A DNA stretch of 64,000 nt from assembly GCA_029817715.1 (NCBI GenBank), contig JARUPY010000271.1, forward strand, positions 2,480,001 to 2,544,000, given 5' to 3'. Under the pieces are notes generated by a model. It was not told the origin of the DNA. It worked only from the letters and a program-made list of their open reading frames with translations, and ran no database searches. The translations under genes were made by a program, and so were the position numbers. Below are positions 10,750 through 24,400 of this stretch, in pieces (position 1 is the first letter of the stretch; every line of letters begins with the position of its first letter). The DNA is from Melastoma dodecandrum (Eukaryota > Streptophyta > Magnoliopsida > Myrtales > Melastomataceae).

Positions 10750-12721
10750 CAACTGTGGGAGGCAGGAAGAGGTGGGGAGGGGGTGATTAGGGAAGTAATG
10801 AAGAATTTATGAGGGTGGTTGTTATGTCGCTGGGCGTTTTAGAGGGGAGTTAGTCAAACCAGAAATTATTGGACTTATTGGTTTTAGGGGGGGGCGTAAG
10901 AATTGGGCTCTCCTCCTTTTTGATCGTTTGTATTTTGGGTGGGAAATTGGGATTGAAGTTGGGTATGACCGATCACCTAAGTGCATCACCTCTTTCCTTA
11001 CACAAGCATTCATATTTTATCAACTTCCCGTTCCTCCTCCTTTCTACGTGTTAATTCCCTCCCTCATCGTACCTGTCTATATCTAATGATAAAAATTGTT
11101 ATTGAATATGCGGGATGTGGGTGCGACGTGATTAATTTTACTAAAGTATTAACGTCTTTAATGTTTTGGATTTCTTTACAGATAGAATAATAACGATTTC
11201 TCAATTTATATCAAGAATTTTATTGATTTATCGAGTAAAATATTTTACACACAAATATTATAATGGAATAAAATCCTAATATATGTAATACAAAACTCTA
11301 CGAAATACGATTTCAAATTGTAAAATCCATAACATTGCTCTTATGTCGGTTTTCGACCACGATACTAGCTCGGGAGAAGTAAGTCACGATTCTACCCCGC
11401 GTCATTGACAAACAAAGGAGTATTGCAGTTCAAAACCGTTACATATTCATCGAGTAAGTGTCACGATCGAATCTTACGTTTAACGTCACAATTCCCGATT
11501 ACATGCACTGCACTGTATTTTCCAAATTTCTAAAACTTCGATAGTGTTTAACTAATTTTTTTTTTCAACTAACTCAACTTAGCGTCGTACAATCCTATAA
11601 GGACCTCATGAATTGACAAGAAGGACGAAGAGGCCGCAATCAAAAGTTCCCATCCGCTTATTACATAACAATTCGCATGACAAATTATTCAACGTGTTTA
11701 ATACAAGTTGGTACCTTGTAAAATCATCATATCATATCAAACCGACTGGAAGTTGACGTACTCGTGACATATCAAATATTGTGCGTTCTGCAATATTGAT
11801 GTAATTGGAAAAAATTTGCAAAATAGGATAAACAGTTAGGAAATTCTAGAAATAATGAACGACGTGTCAGAGTCAACTTTATTTATCCTCCAGTTTGATC
11901 AACTATCAAAATTTCGTGACTCCCCGTGTTAATTATTATTATTATAATTATTTTATTACATGCGACATATATTTATCAAGAGTTTTTATTCCTAAATAAC
12001 GTTGGTCCGGAAATTATTTCGTCAAATAAGGTCGCAACTTTCGAAATTTGTTGACTAAGATCGTGAAATCGGCCTTACAAATGCCGACTTCTATCATGAA
12101 GGAAGTCGGTCTTTATAAGACCGTTTTCACGCAAAGCAAAGTCGGCCTTACAAAAAAGTCGACTTAAGTTGATTTGATGCGAACGGTATCCCATGCATGA
12201 AGTCTGACTTATTGAAAATTAAAAAAAAAATTAACATTCGGCCTTTTTTGGACAGCGTCAAATCGACGTTAACGGGGAATCATGATAAAATATGAGAATA
12301 TTATTATCCAACAACACTAAATATTTTGTAATTGTATCGGATAATATGGAATTATTTGAAATATCTGATTCCCTCCGGCGCTAATCTAACGAAGGATGCA
12401 CGTATACTTCATTGTGAACATCAGTATGGAAAGGGAAAAATGCCAGCCGTATATTCATGCAGACGGACAAAATTTGTTGTCACGTTAATCCATTAATTTC
12501 CTTTGGCAGCCGCCGGTTGGCCATGATTCTCTCTCTCTCCCTATAGTTGAATCCAGATTAAAAGGAAAAAAATCTTCCAAAGAAACGGAGAGATAATCAA
12601 CAACAGAAGATGAGATATCTGATGATACCTAGGAAATCCCTGATTCCGCTCCCTTAGTTTTCCTCTTCCTATTTAACACGTCGCCCTCCTCCTTTTTGTG
12701 CACTTAGAGGGGACAGCAGAT
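10750..12721. other. intergenic between the diverging CYP86 and YSL genes
   Basis: AT-rich; no coding region supported. A degenerate element is at about 12005-12275. A weak TATA-like CTATTTAA near 12669 lies about 50 bp before the YSL start. The rest shows nothing I can name. Confidence 0.5.
12005..12275. repeat. degenerate AAGTCGG hairpin MITE
   Basis: Contains TTATTTCGTCAAATAAGGTC near its left end and internal AATCGGCCTTACAAATGCCG, AAGTCGGTCTTTATAAGACC and AAAGTCGGCCTTACAAAA motifs. These match the well-preserved element at 42696-43108. Termini are too eroded to place a target duplication. Confidence 0.6.
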
Positions 12722-15145
12722 ATGGCCAGGGACATTGAGGCTGATCAGCGTGAGGATTACGGCGACAACCACGATAGGATCATCGTCGTCGATGCGTTCA
12801 AGGACAGGGACGTGCCCCCATGGAAGGACCAGATCACTGTCCGGGCGATGCTCACGGGCCTCATACTCAGCATCGTCTTCAACTTCATCGTCTGCAAGCT
12901 CAACCTCACCACCGGGGTCATCCCTTCCCTCAACGTCGCCGCGGGACTTCTAGGTTTCGCCATCGTCAAGTTTTGGACAGCCCTCCTCGACCAGTGCGGC
13001 CTGCTCAAGGCCCCCTTCACCCGCCAGGAGAACACAGTTATTCAGACATGTGTGGTCGCCTCCTCGGGGATCGCCTTCAGCAGTACGCCATCCGCTGCAC
13101 TCCCTCCCTCCCTCCCTGTCGCTTTAGCCCAGATGTGGCAATTATGTTAATTACTAACAGCCGTCCTGTTGTCGAACAGGTGGGACAGCGAGCTATTTGC
13201 TGGGGATGAGCGCGAAGGTGGCTGCTCAAACGGAAGAAGGGAACACGCCCGCTAACATCAAGAATCTGTCGCTGCCATGGATGATTGGTTTCCTCTTCCT
13301 CGTCAGCTTCGTTGGACTCTTCTCCATCGTTCCTCTCAGAAAGGTATGCAATCAAAATAGATGCAGAACTAGATGGCAATGGCCAGAGGCCGGGGACGAC
13401 GAAATATTCTAAAATATTGTTCTGTTTTATGAGATAGATGATGATATTGAAGTACAAGTTGACGTACCCAAGTGGAACCGCCACTGCCTTCCTCATCAAC
13501 AGTTTCCACACTCCTAAAGGAGCCAAATTGGCCCGGTCAGTCTCTCTCTTTTGCTGTAAACCCTACTTTTTTACTTCCTTCCGCTGTCTCTACTGGAAAT
13601 CGATGGGCGTCCCTTGGTACGTCATGTGCTTCGAAACAGGAAGCAGGTATTCGTGCTGTTCAAAAGCTTCTTCTTCAGCTTCTTCTGGGCTATGTTCCAG
13701 TGGTTCTTTGCGGTCGGGGATGGCTGCGGTTTCAGTAGCTTTCCCACCTTTGGCCTCAAGGCCTATAAGAACAGGTAACGATAAAAACCCAGTTTCCAGT
13801 CTCACAGTCGATCATAGGGAGCAGTTCGCCGTATAATACAACTGTGTTGTCACTCAGGTTTTATTTCGACTTCTCGTCGACTTATGTTGGGGTAGGAATG
13901 ATTTGCCCTTACATGGTGAACATCTCTCTCCTCATCGGTGCGATCCTCTCTTGGGGTATCATGTGGCCACTGATCGAACGGCAAAAAGGTAGCTGGTACA
14001 GCACGGCTTCCGCGAGCAGTCTCCATGGGATTCAAGGATACAGGGTGTTTCTTGCAATCGCCATGATGTTGGGTGACGGTCTCTTCCATGTCGTGCTCAT
14101 GCTAATTAGGACTTCGAGCAGCCTGGCTGAGAATTGGCGCAAGGGGTCTACTACTTCTGACGAGCAAAGCGAAAAGACCGAGTATGATGATGAAGAGAGG
14201 AACAAGTACTTCCTCCAGGATCAGATACCCAATTGGGTAGCGGCCACAGGATACATCGGCCTGGCTGCGTTGTCCATCATCGTGCTGCCTTTCATCTTCC
14301 CACAATTGAAGTTCTACCACCTGATCGTCGCATACGCCATCGCACCAGTCCTTGCTTTCTGTAATGCCTACGGTTGCGGTCTCACGGACTGGTCCCTTGC
14401 ATCCAACTATGGGAAGTTTGCCATCATCATCTTCAGCTCGTGGGTAGGCATGGAGCACGGAGGAGTGATAGCAGGGCTGGCAGCATGCGGAGTCATGATG
14501 AACATCGTGTCCACTGCATCCGACCTCATGCAGGACTTCAAGACGGGGTACCTGACCCTGTCGTCTCCTCGGTCAATGTTCTTCAGCCAAGTCATGGGCA
14601 CTGCCATGGGCTGCATCATCACTCCGCTGGTGTTCTGGTTCTTTTACAAGGCTTACCCCCTCGGCGATCCTACGGGATCCTACCCCGCCCCTTACGCCTT
14701 CATGTACAGAGGGATAGCCCTTCTGGGCGTGGATGGAGTATCCTCTCTCCCGAAGCACTGCCTGTCGCTAGCCATCACCTGCTTCGTGGTGGCCATCGTC
14801 ATCAACATCATCCAGGAGTTGCTGCAGCAGTACGAGACCAAGTACCGCATACACAGGTTCATCCCCAGCCCAATGTGTATGGCCATACCTTTCTACTTGG
14901 GCTCCTACTTTGCGATCGACATGTGCGTGGGGAGTTTGATCCTGTTCCTATGGGAGAGGAGCAACAAGAACAAGGCGAGGGACTATGCTCCGGCAGTCGC
15001 GTCGGGTCTCATATGTGGCGATTCCTTGTGGGGGGTTCCTGCAGCGATCCTGTCGCTCGCGGGGCTGCAGCCTCCGCTGTGCATGAAGTTCTTATCGGCT
15101 TCGGTGAACAAGAGGGTCGACGTTTTCCTATATGGACCTAGTTAG
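12722..15145 (+). CDS. Yellow Stripe-Like metal-nicotianamine transporter (YSL5/7/8-type)
   Basis: Polytopic membrane protein of the oligopeptide-transporter superfamily. YSLs move metal-nicotianamine chelates, and some group III members also carry peptides. Five exons: 12722-13082, 13180-13343, 13438-13535, 13640-13774 and 13858-15145. They sum to 2,046 bp, a 681-residue protein, the usual YSL length. All junctions are GT-AG and keep frame. Family stretches in order: [113 protein letters not shown], and a cytosolic acidic loop ([12 protein letters not shown]). The start at 12722 is the first ATG in frame. The ASYLLGM context after TRQENTV points to the YSL5/7/8 group rather than YSL1/3. No defects seen. 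Confidence 0.92.
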
Positions 15146-15441
15146 TTAATGCATTTGAATCCCATCTGTACCTACGATAAAGTTTAGTCATTATTCAAAC
15201 TGTAGAATTTTGTGAAAAAATTATTTTAATTTTAGGAATAAGAGATTATCCTTACGTGTCCGGATAGTCAAAGTCGGGTTGCCGTAGGCCTACATCGCCT
15301 TACGCAACCCACCACCCACTGATTTCTCGGTGACACGACGCCGTTCGACTGTTCATGCCCTCGCCTCTCCTCCCCTCCTCGCCCCCACAAAATTTCCCTC
15401 CGCCGCTCCTCCTTCGCATCCCTGCGCCGCCTGCGGCCATC

Positions 15442-18400
15442 ATGAAGGACCGCAGCGGCCTCTACGTCCCCCCTCACCAGCGTCTCCCCTCCGCCATCTC
15501 CGCCAACTCCCCCGCTCCTCTCCCCCCATCCTTCTCCAAGCCTCCCTCTCCGTTCTTGCCTTCTCGGTCAACTCAGCCGCCGAACAATGAGAGGAATTAC
15601 CCTCAGTATAACGTCGACAGGTTACTGGGGGATGGTGCTGGCCACGGCTTCGACATGAAGCTGGCAACGGTGAGCGAGTCGCGGGAAGAGATAATCGTAT
15701 TCGCTAGCGTGCAGTGGATTTAATCCTTTCATATGTCTCAGCTTAAGCATTTTCTAGTTCTCACGGTGCGGTGTTCATGATTTTGAGAGAGAATCGTTCC
15801 TAATTGCTATTGACGCCATGGTGGATGGAGTAGTTTCGGACTTGGTCAAATCGTTCATTTCTAAGTTTTCTAAACCCTGCGAGAGCAATCGCCGTGATCT
15901 TCAGGAAGAAATTCGTATCTACAGCTGGAAAATAAGCATGTGAAAAAGTAGTGCTTAGAGTTAGTTCATTTGTTCTCTTAGTATAGAACCTCGCTTTGCT
16001 GGGTGTTCTGTTCATATCTCAAGCTGTGGCAGTTTCTCGGATCTTCTCCTTGTAGGATGGTTCGGCGTCTAATAATGATAACATTGAGAATTGGAAACGG
16101 AAGCTGACAATGCTTTCGCGTAACAAAAATGAGCAAGAAGTGATCTCGAGGGAGAAAAAGGATAGGCGGGATTTTGAACAAATTGCGGCATTGGCTAACC
16201 AGATTGGTCTGTACAGGTATGGATTGTTTATCTTTTCTGGTCATTGTTGCTGCCTGTGCTTCCATTTGTTAAGTGACACCTGTCATACTTTTCCTCTCAG
16301 TCAACTGTACAGCAAAGCTGCTGTCTTCAGTAAAGTTCCTTTGGCTAACTATAGATATGATCTGGATGATAAGCGTCCCCAGAGGGAGGTATAATACATA
16401 CACGCACGTCTTTGTTCTACGCCCTTTTCTTGTACGTGTCCTGTAATGAAAAACTAACTAAATCACATTGTTGATAAGTGTCAGTGATAATGCTCTCTGG
16501 TTGATGTTTTCCCTGAAATTCGCAGGTCAGCTTGCCTCTCGATCTTCTCAGGAAAGTAAAAGACCTCCTCAATGAGTACAATACCCTGAAGACAAAATTG
16601 AAGGAGGATTATCCCGATTGTTCATTCTCTAGATGCATAAGCAGCAGCAGTATAGCTTCTGAGGAAAGTCTTTTTGAGCAATTTGAACCGCTTCCTACCA
16701 GCAAGTTGGCTATGGAGAAAGCCCTGGGCAGGAGGAATCTTCAACTTCGTGAGCAACAGCATTTATGGCAGGTTTGTTTTACTTGTTAAAGTTAAGATTT
16801 ATGTTCTCTCAAACGAACATGTGCAGAGACAAGATGTTTGTGCTTTCCAGGATACTTGTATTGATGAATTGTAGCTTACAGAGCATGTGGTGCCACCCCA
16901 ATTATGATAGTACACAGTGCACTTATCCAAGCTCTTTATCTGCCTTCATAATGAAAAATTTGTCGACTGTTATGGAGGAAACATGCAGAATAGTTGAAAT
17001 TCGTAGAATTACAAGTTAGGGAGTATCTGGGTCAGTAAAAAACCATGCTTAGAAGATCGGGACTTCTTGGACCGATATTTTATAGCAACTGTTTACTACA
17101 GATTGTTACAATAAACGTACCTACCCTTGTTTATGTTTTATTGTTAAAATGGAACCTCAAATTTACATCATAATCCTTGGTGACTTCTGTGGCCTCATAT
17201 AAGTCAGATTATAGTGATGCTACCTTCCAATACTGAATTCGAGGCCAATGTCAATTAAGTTGTCCAACTGGATCCTAGTCTCTCTTGCTAAATGTGCCTC
17301 CTCACGTATCAACATTGAAGGTTCAATTAGATTATGAATCGATCGTCATCTTTCCGGCTAGAATTTTTTTTATTTTCTCATTTCTTAACTTGTTATTTGC
17401 ACGTGTCCAAAGTCATTAAACCCCAAGTATAAACGTTTCTAACAAAATTGGCTTCGAATGTTTTCTGGGAATCAGCAGTTGGGAATGGATAAATGTAGAT
17501 GGATATTTCGAGTTTGAAAATCTGTTTGTCATTTTTTGTGTTCTTTTTACTTTTTTTTTTTAAATTTGTGATGCTCATCAGTGTTCTTGCACTTGCATGG
17601 AGAACATTAATTTCTTTTGATGCCCCACTTAGAATTGGTGGTTGGTAGAGGGCAATGCTCTAGTTTATTATCCAGAATAAAGTGGGGCTAGATTTTGCTC
17701 TTTGTAGAAGATTTCCGTGATAATTTCTATGCTAATGACTTTTCTTGTAGGATTCTTTACCAGGGAGAAAAATTCTAGAATTTCGCAGGGGGCTGCCTGC
17801 ATATAAGGAGAGAGATCTAATACTGACTGCTATTTCCCAGAATCAGGTGAGAGAATGTGCTGTCCCATGTGATTGCCATTTATTTGGTTTTTCTCTTCCT
17901 TATTTATTTTCTCCATGAAAGTAGATTTGTTATTTTGGGAGATGTTGCCGATAATACGTTTTGGTTTAAACATTTTGATTTGTCCACTAGAGAGATTACA
18001 GCTATGTGCACTATTGCTGGATTGGGAATCGTACCTACTTTTGAATGCTCTGTAATGTGGATTGGATGTACTTCTTTTGAATGATACACCGGCCATCATA
18101 GAAAGAAATAAGGAAGTTCCCGTTCGAAAAATGAAATAAGGAACTTTCCCGTCATATTCTCTAAATTCACTTCATCTATTTTCTTTCTGGTTCTGGAAAA
18201 GGGAATTCATCCAGAACTATTTGAGTTCATAGTCCCATTTAAAAAGAGGGGTTCCTCAGTGTCTCAAGACTCCTGGTTAGCGTGGGGCTAAGAAAATGGC
18301 TGTCATATTGTATGCAAACTTATCTGTGTAATTGTTTGCGAAGGAAGCAAGATGGGACACTTTTCATCATGGATTCAATTTTTTTTCTTGCACAAGAAAA

Positions 18401-21400
18401 TTATTTTCCATAATCAAAAAAAGAAAATAAAAATGATTTTCCACTTTGAGACGGTTCCTTTTTACGGGCCAATGCAATGGGAGTTTTTATTTTTATATGG
18501 TATGTAATTTGTGCTGAAGAATTAATCTAGCAATCCTAAAGTTGCTGTATATTGTCATATATTCTGAATTTCTCGATCTTTACTTTTTAGTGACTATTAG
18601 TTATATCATTTTTCAGGTTGTTATTATATCAGGTGAAACTGGCTGTGGTAAGACAACCCAAATTCCCCAGTATATTTTAGAATCTGAGATCGACTCTGGC
18701 CGTGGAGCTTGCTGCAACATCATCTGTACTCAACCGAGAAGAATATCTGCCATATCAGTTTCTGAGAGAGTTGCTTCAGAAAGAGGAGAAGACTTGGGTG
18801 AAACAGTGAGTATTTTTTCTTTGTAACCACATTAAACAATATCCTTTACCTATGTATATGAAATATGTATTCACATACATGATTTTCAACTATCTCTTAT
18901 GCAAGGTTGGATATAAGGTACGCCTTGAGGGCAAGAAGGGTCGGGGCACACGCCTTCTTTTCTGTACAACAGGGATTTTATTGAGAAGGTTGCTTGTTGA
19001 TAGGAATCTGAAAGGCATCACTCATGTTATTGTTGATGAGATCCATGAACGGGGAATGAATGAAGGTATGACTGTTGGATTACGTATGGGTATTTGTATG
19101 CGATAATCTCAATCTTCTCATGGTGCTTTATATATGTTTCTAGATTTTTTGCTTATCGTTCTGAAGGATTTACTCCCTCGGCGCGGTGATTTACGACTGA
19201 TTTTGATGAGTGCAACCTTGGATGCTGAACTCTTCTCGTCCTATTTTGGCGGAGCTCCAGTTTTCCACATTCCAGTATGTGTTGACTTTTTTCATTTATA
19301 TGTTCCGTGTTTATTGGGCCATTGTCCTGCTCAAACTAATTGTTTGGATTGTGTCAATTTCTGTCAGAATTAACTGATTGCCGTTCGTAAAATAAGTTAT
19401 TGCGATTTATCAAGAAATAAGTGATTGCTGGGTATTCCACTAATGTATTGCTTTATCTTGTTGTAGCCTTTAAGAGATAAAAATGTCATTTTGATCTTCC
19501 CTGTTGAATTGTTGAGCTGTGCATTTTTGTGGGAAGAGCTTTGTATGGTTAGTTGGCAAAAAATATTTGCTAGATATTGTCCGATGCTAAATCACCAATT
19601 TACTGCCCCTAAGACGCGTTTGACAACCAAGGCACTAGTTTTGCAAAGAAGACGCGGTTCGGAACATTGTCTTTATGTTGTTTGGACAATAACGGGGTTG
19701 GGACGGAATTTCAAACCGTCTTTCACATGCTACACAAGCGATAGGGTTTTGAACCTCGCCACTGGCACACTTAAAGTTTTGTAAGGGGGGCCGCCACCCA
19801 AATACTATTGGATTTTAATCATATCCCCACCATTTCTTATATTTTTTCCCTTTCCTTTAGTAATCCCCTCCGTGCCATCAACGTAGGGGAAAAATTGAAG
19901 AAATGGTGGATTTGATTAAAATCCAATAGTATTTGGGTGGCGGGGTTGCCTTGATAGCTCCCCTTATAAAATCTTGAAGTGTGCCAGTAGTGGGGTTCGG
20001 AACTCCATCTTCATGTGGGATGAAACACTCATCATAAAGACAGGGTTCCCGACCCCGTCATAGTTCAGACAACATGAAGACGGGGTTCTGAACCCCTTTT
20101 CTTTGTAAAACTAGTGGTGCGGTTGCCAAACACGTCATAGGCGCGGTAAATTGGTAATTTAGCAAACTCGGACCATATTTGGCAAATATTATTTCCAACT
20201 AATTGCACATCTGTACAAAGCTCATGGTGGGAATTTCAAATGCAAGGTTGTTTTAATAATTGCTACCTAAGGCAATATGCGTTACTAGTTCTTTCGGAGA
20301 TGGCATGAGGTTAGTTCTAATTTAGGCATTATAAATTATTGTAGTAGGTTGCTTAATCTGTTAGCTTTACTAAATTAGGTCATTCAAACTTAGATAGTTA
20401 ATTAACTTTAATGAAGAACAATTATCCATGTACCATAAAGCATTTGTTGTTGTAAGAGGCAGAATTCATTTTCAAATTTAGTTTTTATGGGATAAACATC
20501 TCCTTGGCATTTGTGAAGCAGTCGGATATTTATGTATTCTAAAGGTAGGTTCTAAGGCTGAACTCAATTGTATCTTGAGGAACCAGTGAGAGTAAATGAT
20601 TCAACTTATCAGCCAGGGCTTTCATCTGGACCTTGATCACTTTCAGTTAGCGGTTTGGATTAATGGAGTCCACAATGAACTACCTATCTGAAGTTTGATA
20701 ACTTTTACCTTCCTTCTTCTAGATGCTCCGTGCATTTGGATATTTAGTCTCTGATCGGTCGATTAACTGATAGCTGTTGCACACAATTTCTAACAGTTTT
20801 AGATCTGTTATCACTCTTCTGTTATGCTTTTCAATTTTCAGGGTTTCACGTACCCAGTTCATACTTATTTCTTGGAGGACATACTGGAGATGACAGGTTA
20901 CAAATTGACGCCGTCCAATCAGATTGATGACTATGGTCTAGATAAGATCTGGAAAATGAACAAACAAGCTTCAAGGAAAATGAAGAGCCCGCTAGCGTCT
21001 GTTGTTGAGGTAGTTTGATTTAATCAATTGAGTGAACTCTTTATTTGCATTCAGGCTATTAGGTGTATGCACATCTTAGTGTGATTGTCTGTCCAGGGTG
21101 TTATTGAAGCTGCAAATCTAAGAAGCTACAGCCCTGAGACTAGAGCTTCTCTATCTTGTTGGAATCCAGAGTGCATGGGTTTTAACCTGATTGAGTACTT
21201 ACTGACCAATATCTGCAAGGATGATAGACCTGGTGCTGTTCTTGTTTTCATGACTGGATGGGTTGACATTAGTTCTCTGAAGGAAAAGTTGCAAGCACAT
21301 CCAATCCTTGGGGATCCTAGTCGAGTTCTACTTCTTGCTTGCCATGGGTCTATGGCAAGTTCTGAGCAGGTAATTAGACTTCATTAATTAGAGGGAGACA

Positions 21401-24400
21401 GACGACAACTACAAATCATTAATTCGCATAAAAGAATTGGGAAGGAAGAAATGCTTCATACCTAGTACACTTGGCCAACTTGAGAAATGGGCCTTGTGCT
21501 GTGAAAACTGGGGATTCGCGGGAGATTGTTCAGGGAATCATGTTGTATCATTACGTTATAGGATAATCGCCTACATTAAATGACAAGTGCACTTCATTTC
21601 ATCCAACATCGAACAAGTGCTCTTAAGTTAATATCTGTGCAATCTGATCCATAGATTTGTAAACATTTTCATGTTTCCTGTCATTAAAGTAATAGATTGT
21701 GGAACTGTTACATGTTGTGTTACTGAAATATGCATGGCAGCATGTCATCATTTAATTGATCAGCCATTGAAATAAGACTATAATTGATATCTTTGTGAGT
21801 TTTTTTTTACAACTTTTCAAAATTTTTGCTTTGGCATTATTTTCATATTTTGTGGCTACCAGCAGGAGATTGAAGATTCTTACATGGGTCTTTTGATCGT
21901 TTGCAGAGGCTAATATTCGAGCAACCAGCCAAAGGTGTTAGAAAAGTGATACTGGCGACTAACATAGCTGAAACAAGCATAACAATCAATGATGTTGTTT
22001 TTGTCATTGACTGTGGAAAGGCAAAAGAAACTTCATATGATGCCCTGAACAAGACACCTTGTTTGCTTCCTTCATGGATATCAAGGGTTTCTGCTCAACA
22101 GGTAATGCGACAGTTTGTTTTAGATATGCTAACCAAGACCTTTGTCAATATAGGTGGATTAAGAATACGCATAGGATGTAGTGAATAGGGAGCTTAAGGA
22201 AGCTTACTCGTGTGTTAGGAAAAATTATGAAAAAAGATAGTTTTAGAACATTTACGTAATTTAAAGCAATTATTAGAAAGAGATATTGTTAATTTCATTT
22301 GACAAACATGAAAACTCTTCTGGTATTGTTTGCTTTAAATGATTCATCAAAGTGTATCGGTCTTGCATAGCTATAGAATTTCCTATTGAACGGTACATGG
22401 ATGAACTAAATTAAAGATTTTAGCCATGGAAGTTGCCACTTTGCGATAAACCTAGTAATCCTGTTTTTAGTGTGCTAGTTGGGGAGCTCTTTCTGCAACA
22501 AGAATGTTAATAGTTGTTAATGCTGTTAGAAAGAAAGAGAGGGAGGGAAAGGAGGTTGCTATTGAGGGTAGGGCTGGAATTATTGTTACTTTATCTGCAA
22601 TTTTCCGAAGTTTAAAAATTAAGACTACGTGGTAATAATTTCTGTATTACTGCTTTGATGACATGATAGTTGTAAATGATTCTGGTTTTCTTTTGGTGTG
22701 TTACTACAGACAATTCATTTATCATGAAATGTGATTGTGTATATTAGGAATTTAAAATGGATTTAATATATAATACCTCTTTTGAAATACTTTTGGGTAT
22801 TAAATTCCTGAACTTTCCCATATTTAATGGAATTATTATGTGTTATTATGCAACTTTTCTGACTCTGCTTCAAAAAAAAATTTAGGACTCTTCTTTGTTT
22901 GTAAAGATGAATGCCCAGTTCCTTTTTTTTTTTGGTAGAAATTAGATTAGTTCATAATAGAAACGTTACACCACCATAGGTTTCAAAAGAGGGGAATGCC
23001 CAGTTCCTTGAAACGACAATAAATACAACACAACTAAAAAACTAGAAAAAAAATGTAATTTCAATAGACTTCAGTTGGGAACAATGAAACCTGCCATCGT
23101 CTGATTGCAGCACAGTATTTTTTGTGTTATGTGCATATAATGCTCTTTGCAAACCTTGTTTTTTTACTTATGTACGAGCTTTGTACCTGAATAAGGTTAG
23201 TTTTGAAAAAAATTGCGAAATATGGTTTCGGTTTCTCAAATTACCTAAATACTACCGTAAGTCGCTGTTTGAGATGATGACTTTGATTTTACAGAGAAAA
23301 CGCTGTTTCAAATAGTGACTTTGGAGAAAATGGTTAAATCGGTGTTTCAAAATGACGACTTTGGAAAACTCGGGAATTTTTGGACTTTTTGGGTATTGAA
23401 CCAATTATGTTGTTTGAAACAACATCGCAGAGTCGTTATTTGAAATAACGATATTCAATTTTATTCATTGTCGCTGTTTGAAACAACTTATGTGTAAAAT
23501 CAAAGTCGTCGTTTCAAACAACGATTTAAGGTGATATTCAGGTAATATCTGAAACCGAACTTTTATTTCGCAAATTTTTTTTGAATTGACCCTAAATTCG
23601 TAAATCCTCCGTATGGTATATTCCTATACAACTATCGCATCTATGCTACTAATAATTTTAATTTTCAATTTATGTTATTTTTATTTTGTTTAAATGACGA
23701 GATACTACTTGGGTCACATAATTTTATGTAAACTAATCAAGAGCATATCAATCCATTGGTAGAACTCGATATTATATTAAATGTGTTGGATAAAGGTTTC
23801 ATATACTGAACATGTATTAGTACATAATTCTCTTTCAACTGAATATTTGGAATATGAGGGGCCCGTTATGTTAATACTTGTAGTGTAGGTTCAATTTGAA
23901 ATGCCTACCTTTTGAAAATAATCAAGTACACACACTTTTAGAAAGAAATTGATTAGATATAATTCATGTCCATGATGGCAGAACGTTGTATGCCTAGTGA
24001 GATTGTGTTCGTACACATATGTGTCTGTTTGATATTTTATAATTTTTGGAAAATAATTTCTGATTCAATGTTTCTTGTTGGTTGAATTATAATATTCTTT
24101 GATGTTAGGAGCATTTATAGAAGATTTTTTGCCGCCAATTAATGGTTTTAATATGTACATTTGTGCAGCGAAGAGGAAGAGCTGGACGAGTCCAAACAGG
24201 AGAATGTTATCATCTATATCCGAAATGTGTCTTTGACGCCCTTGTGGAGTATCAGTTGCCTGAAATTTTGAGGACTCCTCTGCAGTCTATTTGCTTACAG
24301 ATCAAAAGTTTGAAACTTGGTAGCATTTCTGGTTTTCTGTCGAGAGCTTTGCAGTCACCAGAATCATTAGCGGTACTTGATTGTGACCTTCTCCTTTCTC

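Noticed and set aside
14374..15141. 255-codon plus-strand frame overlapping the YSL last exon
   Set aside because: Out-of-frame shadow with His/Arg-rich composition; the YSL frame has clear family motifs.
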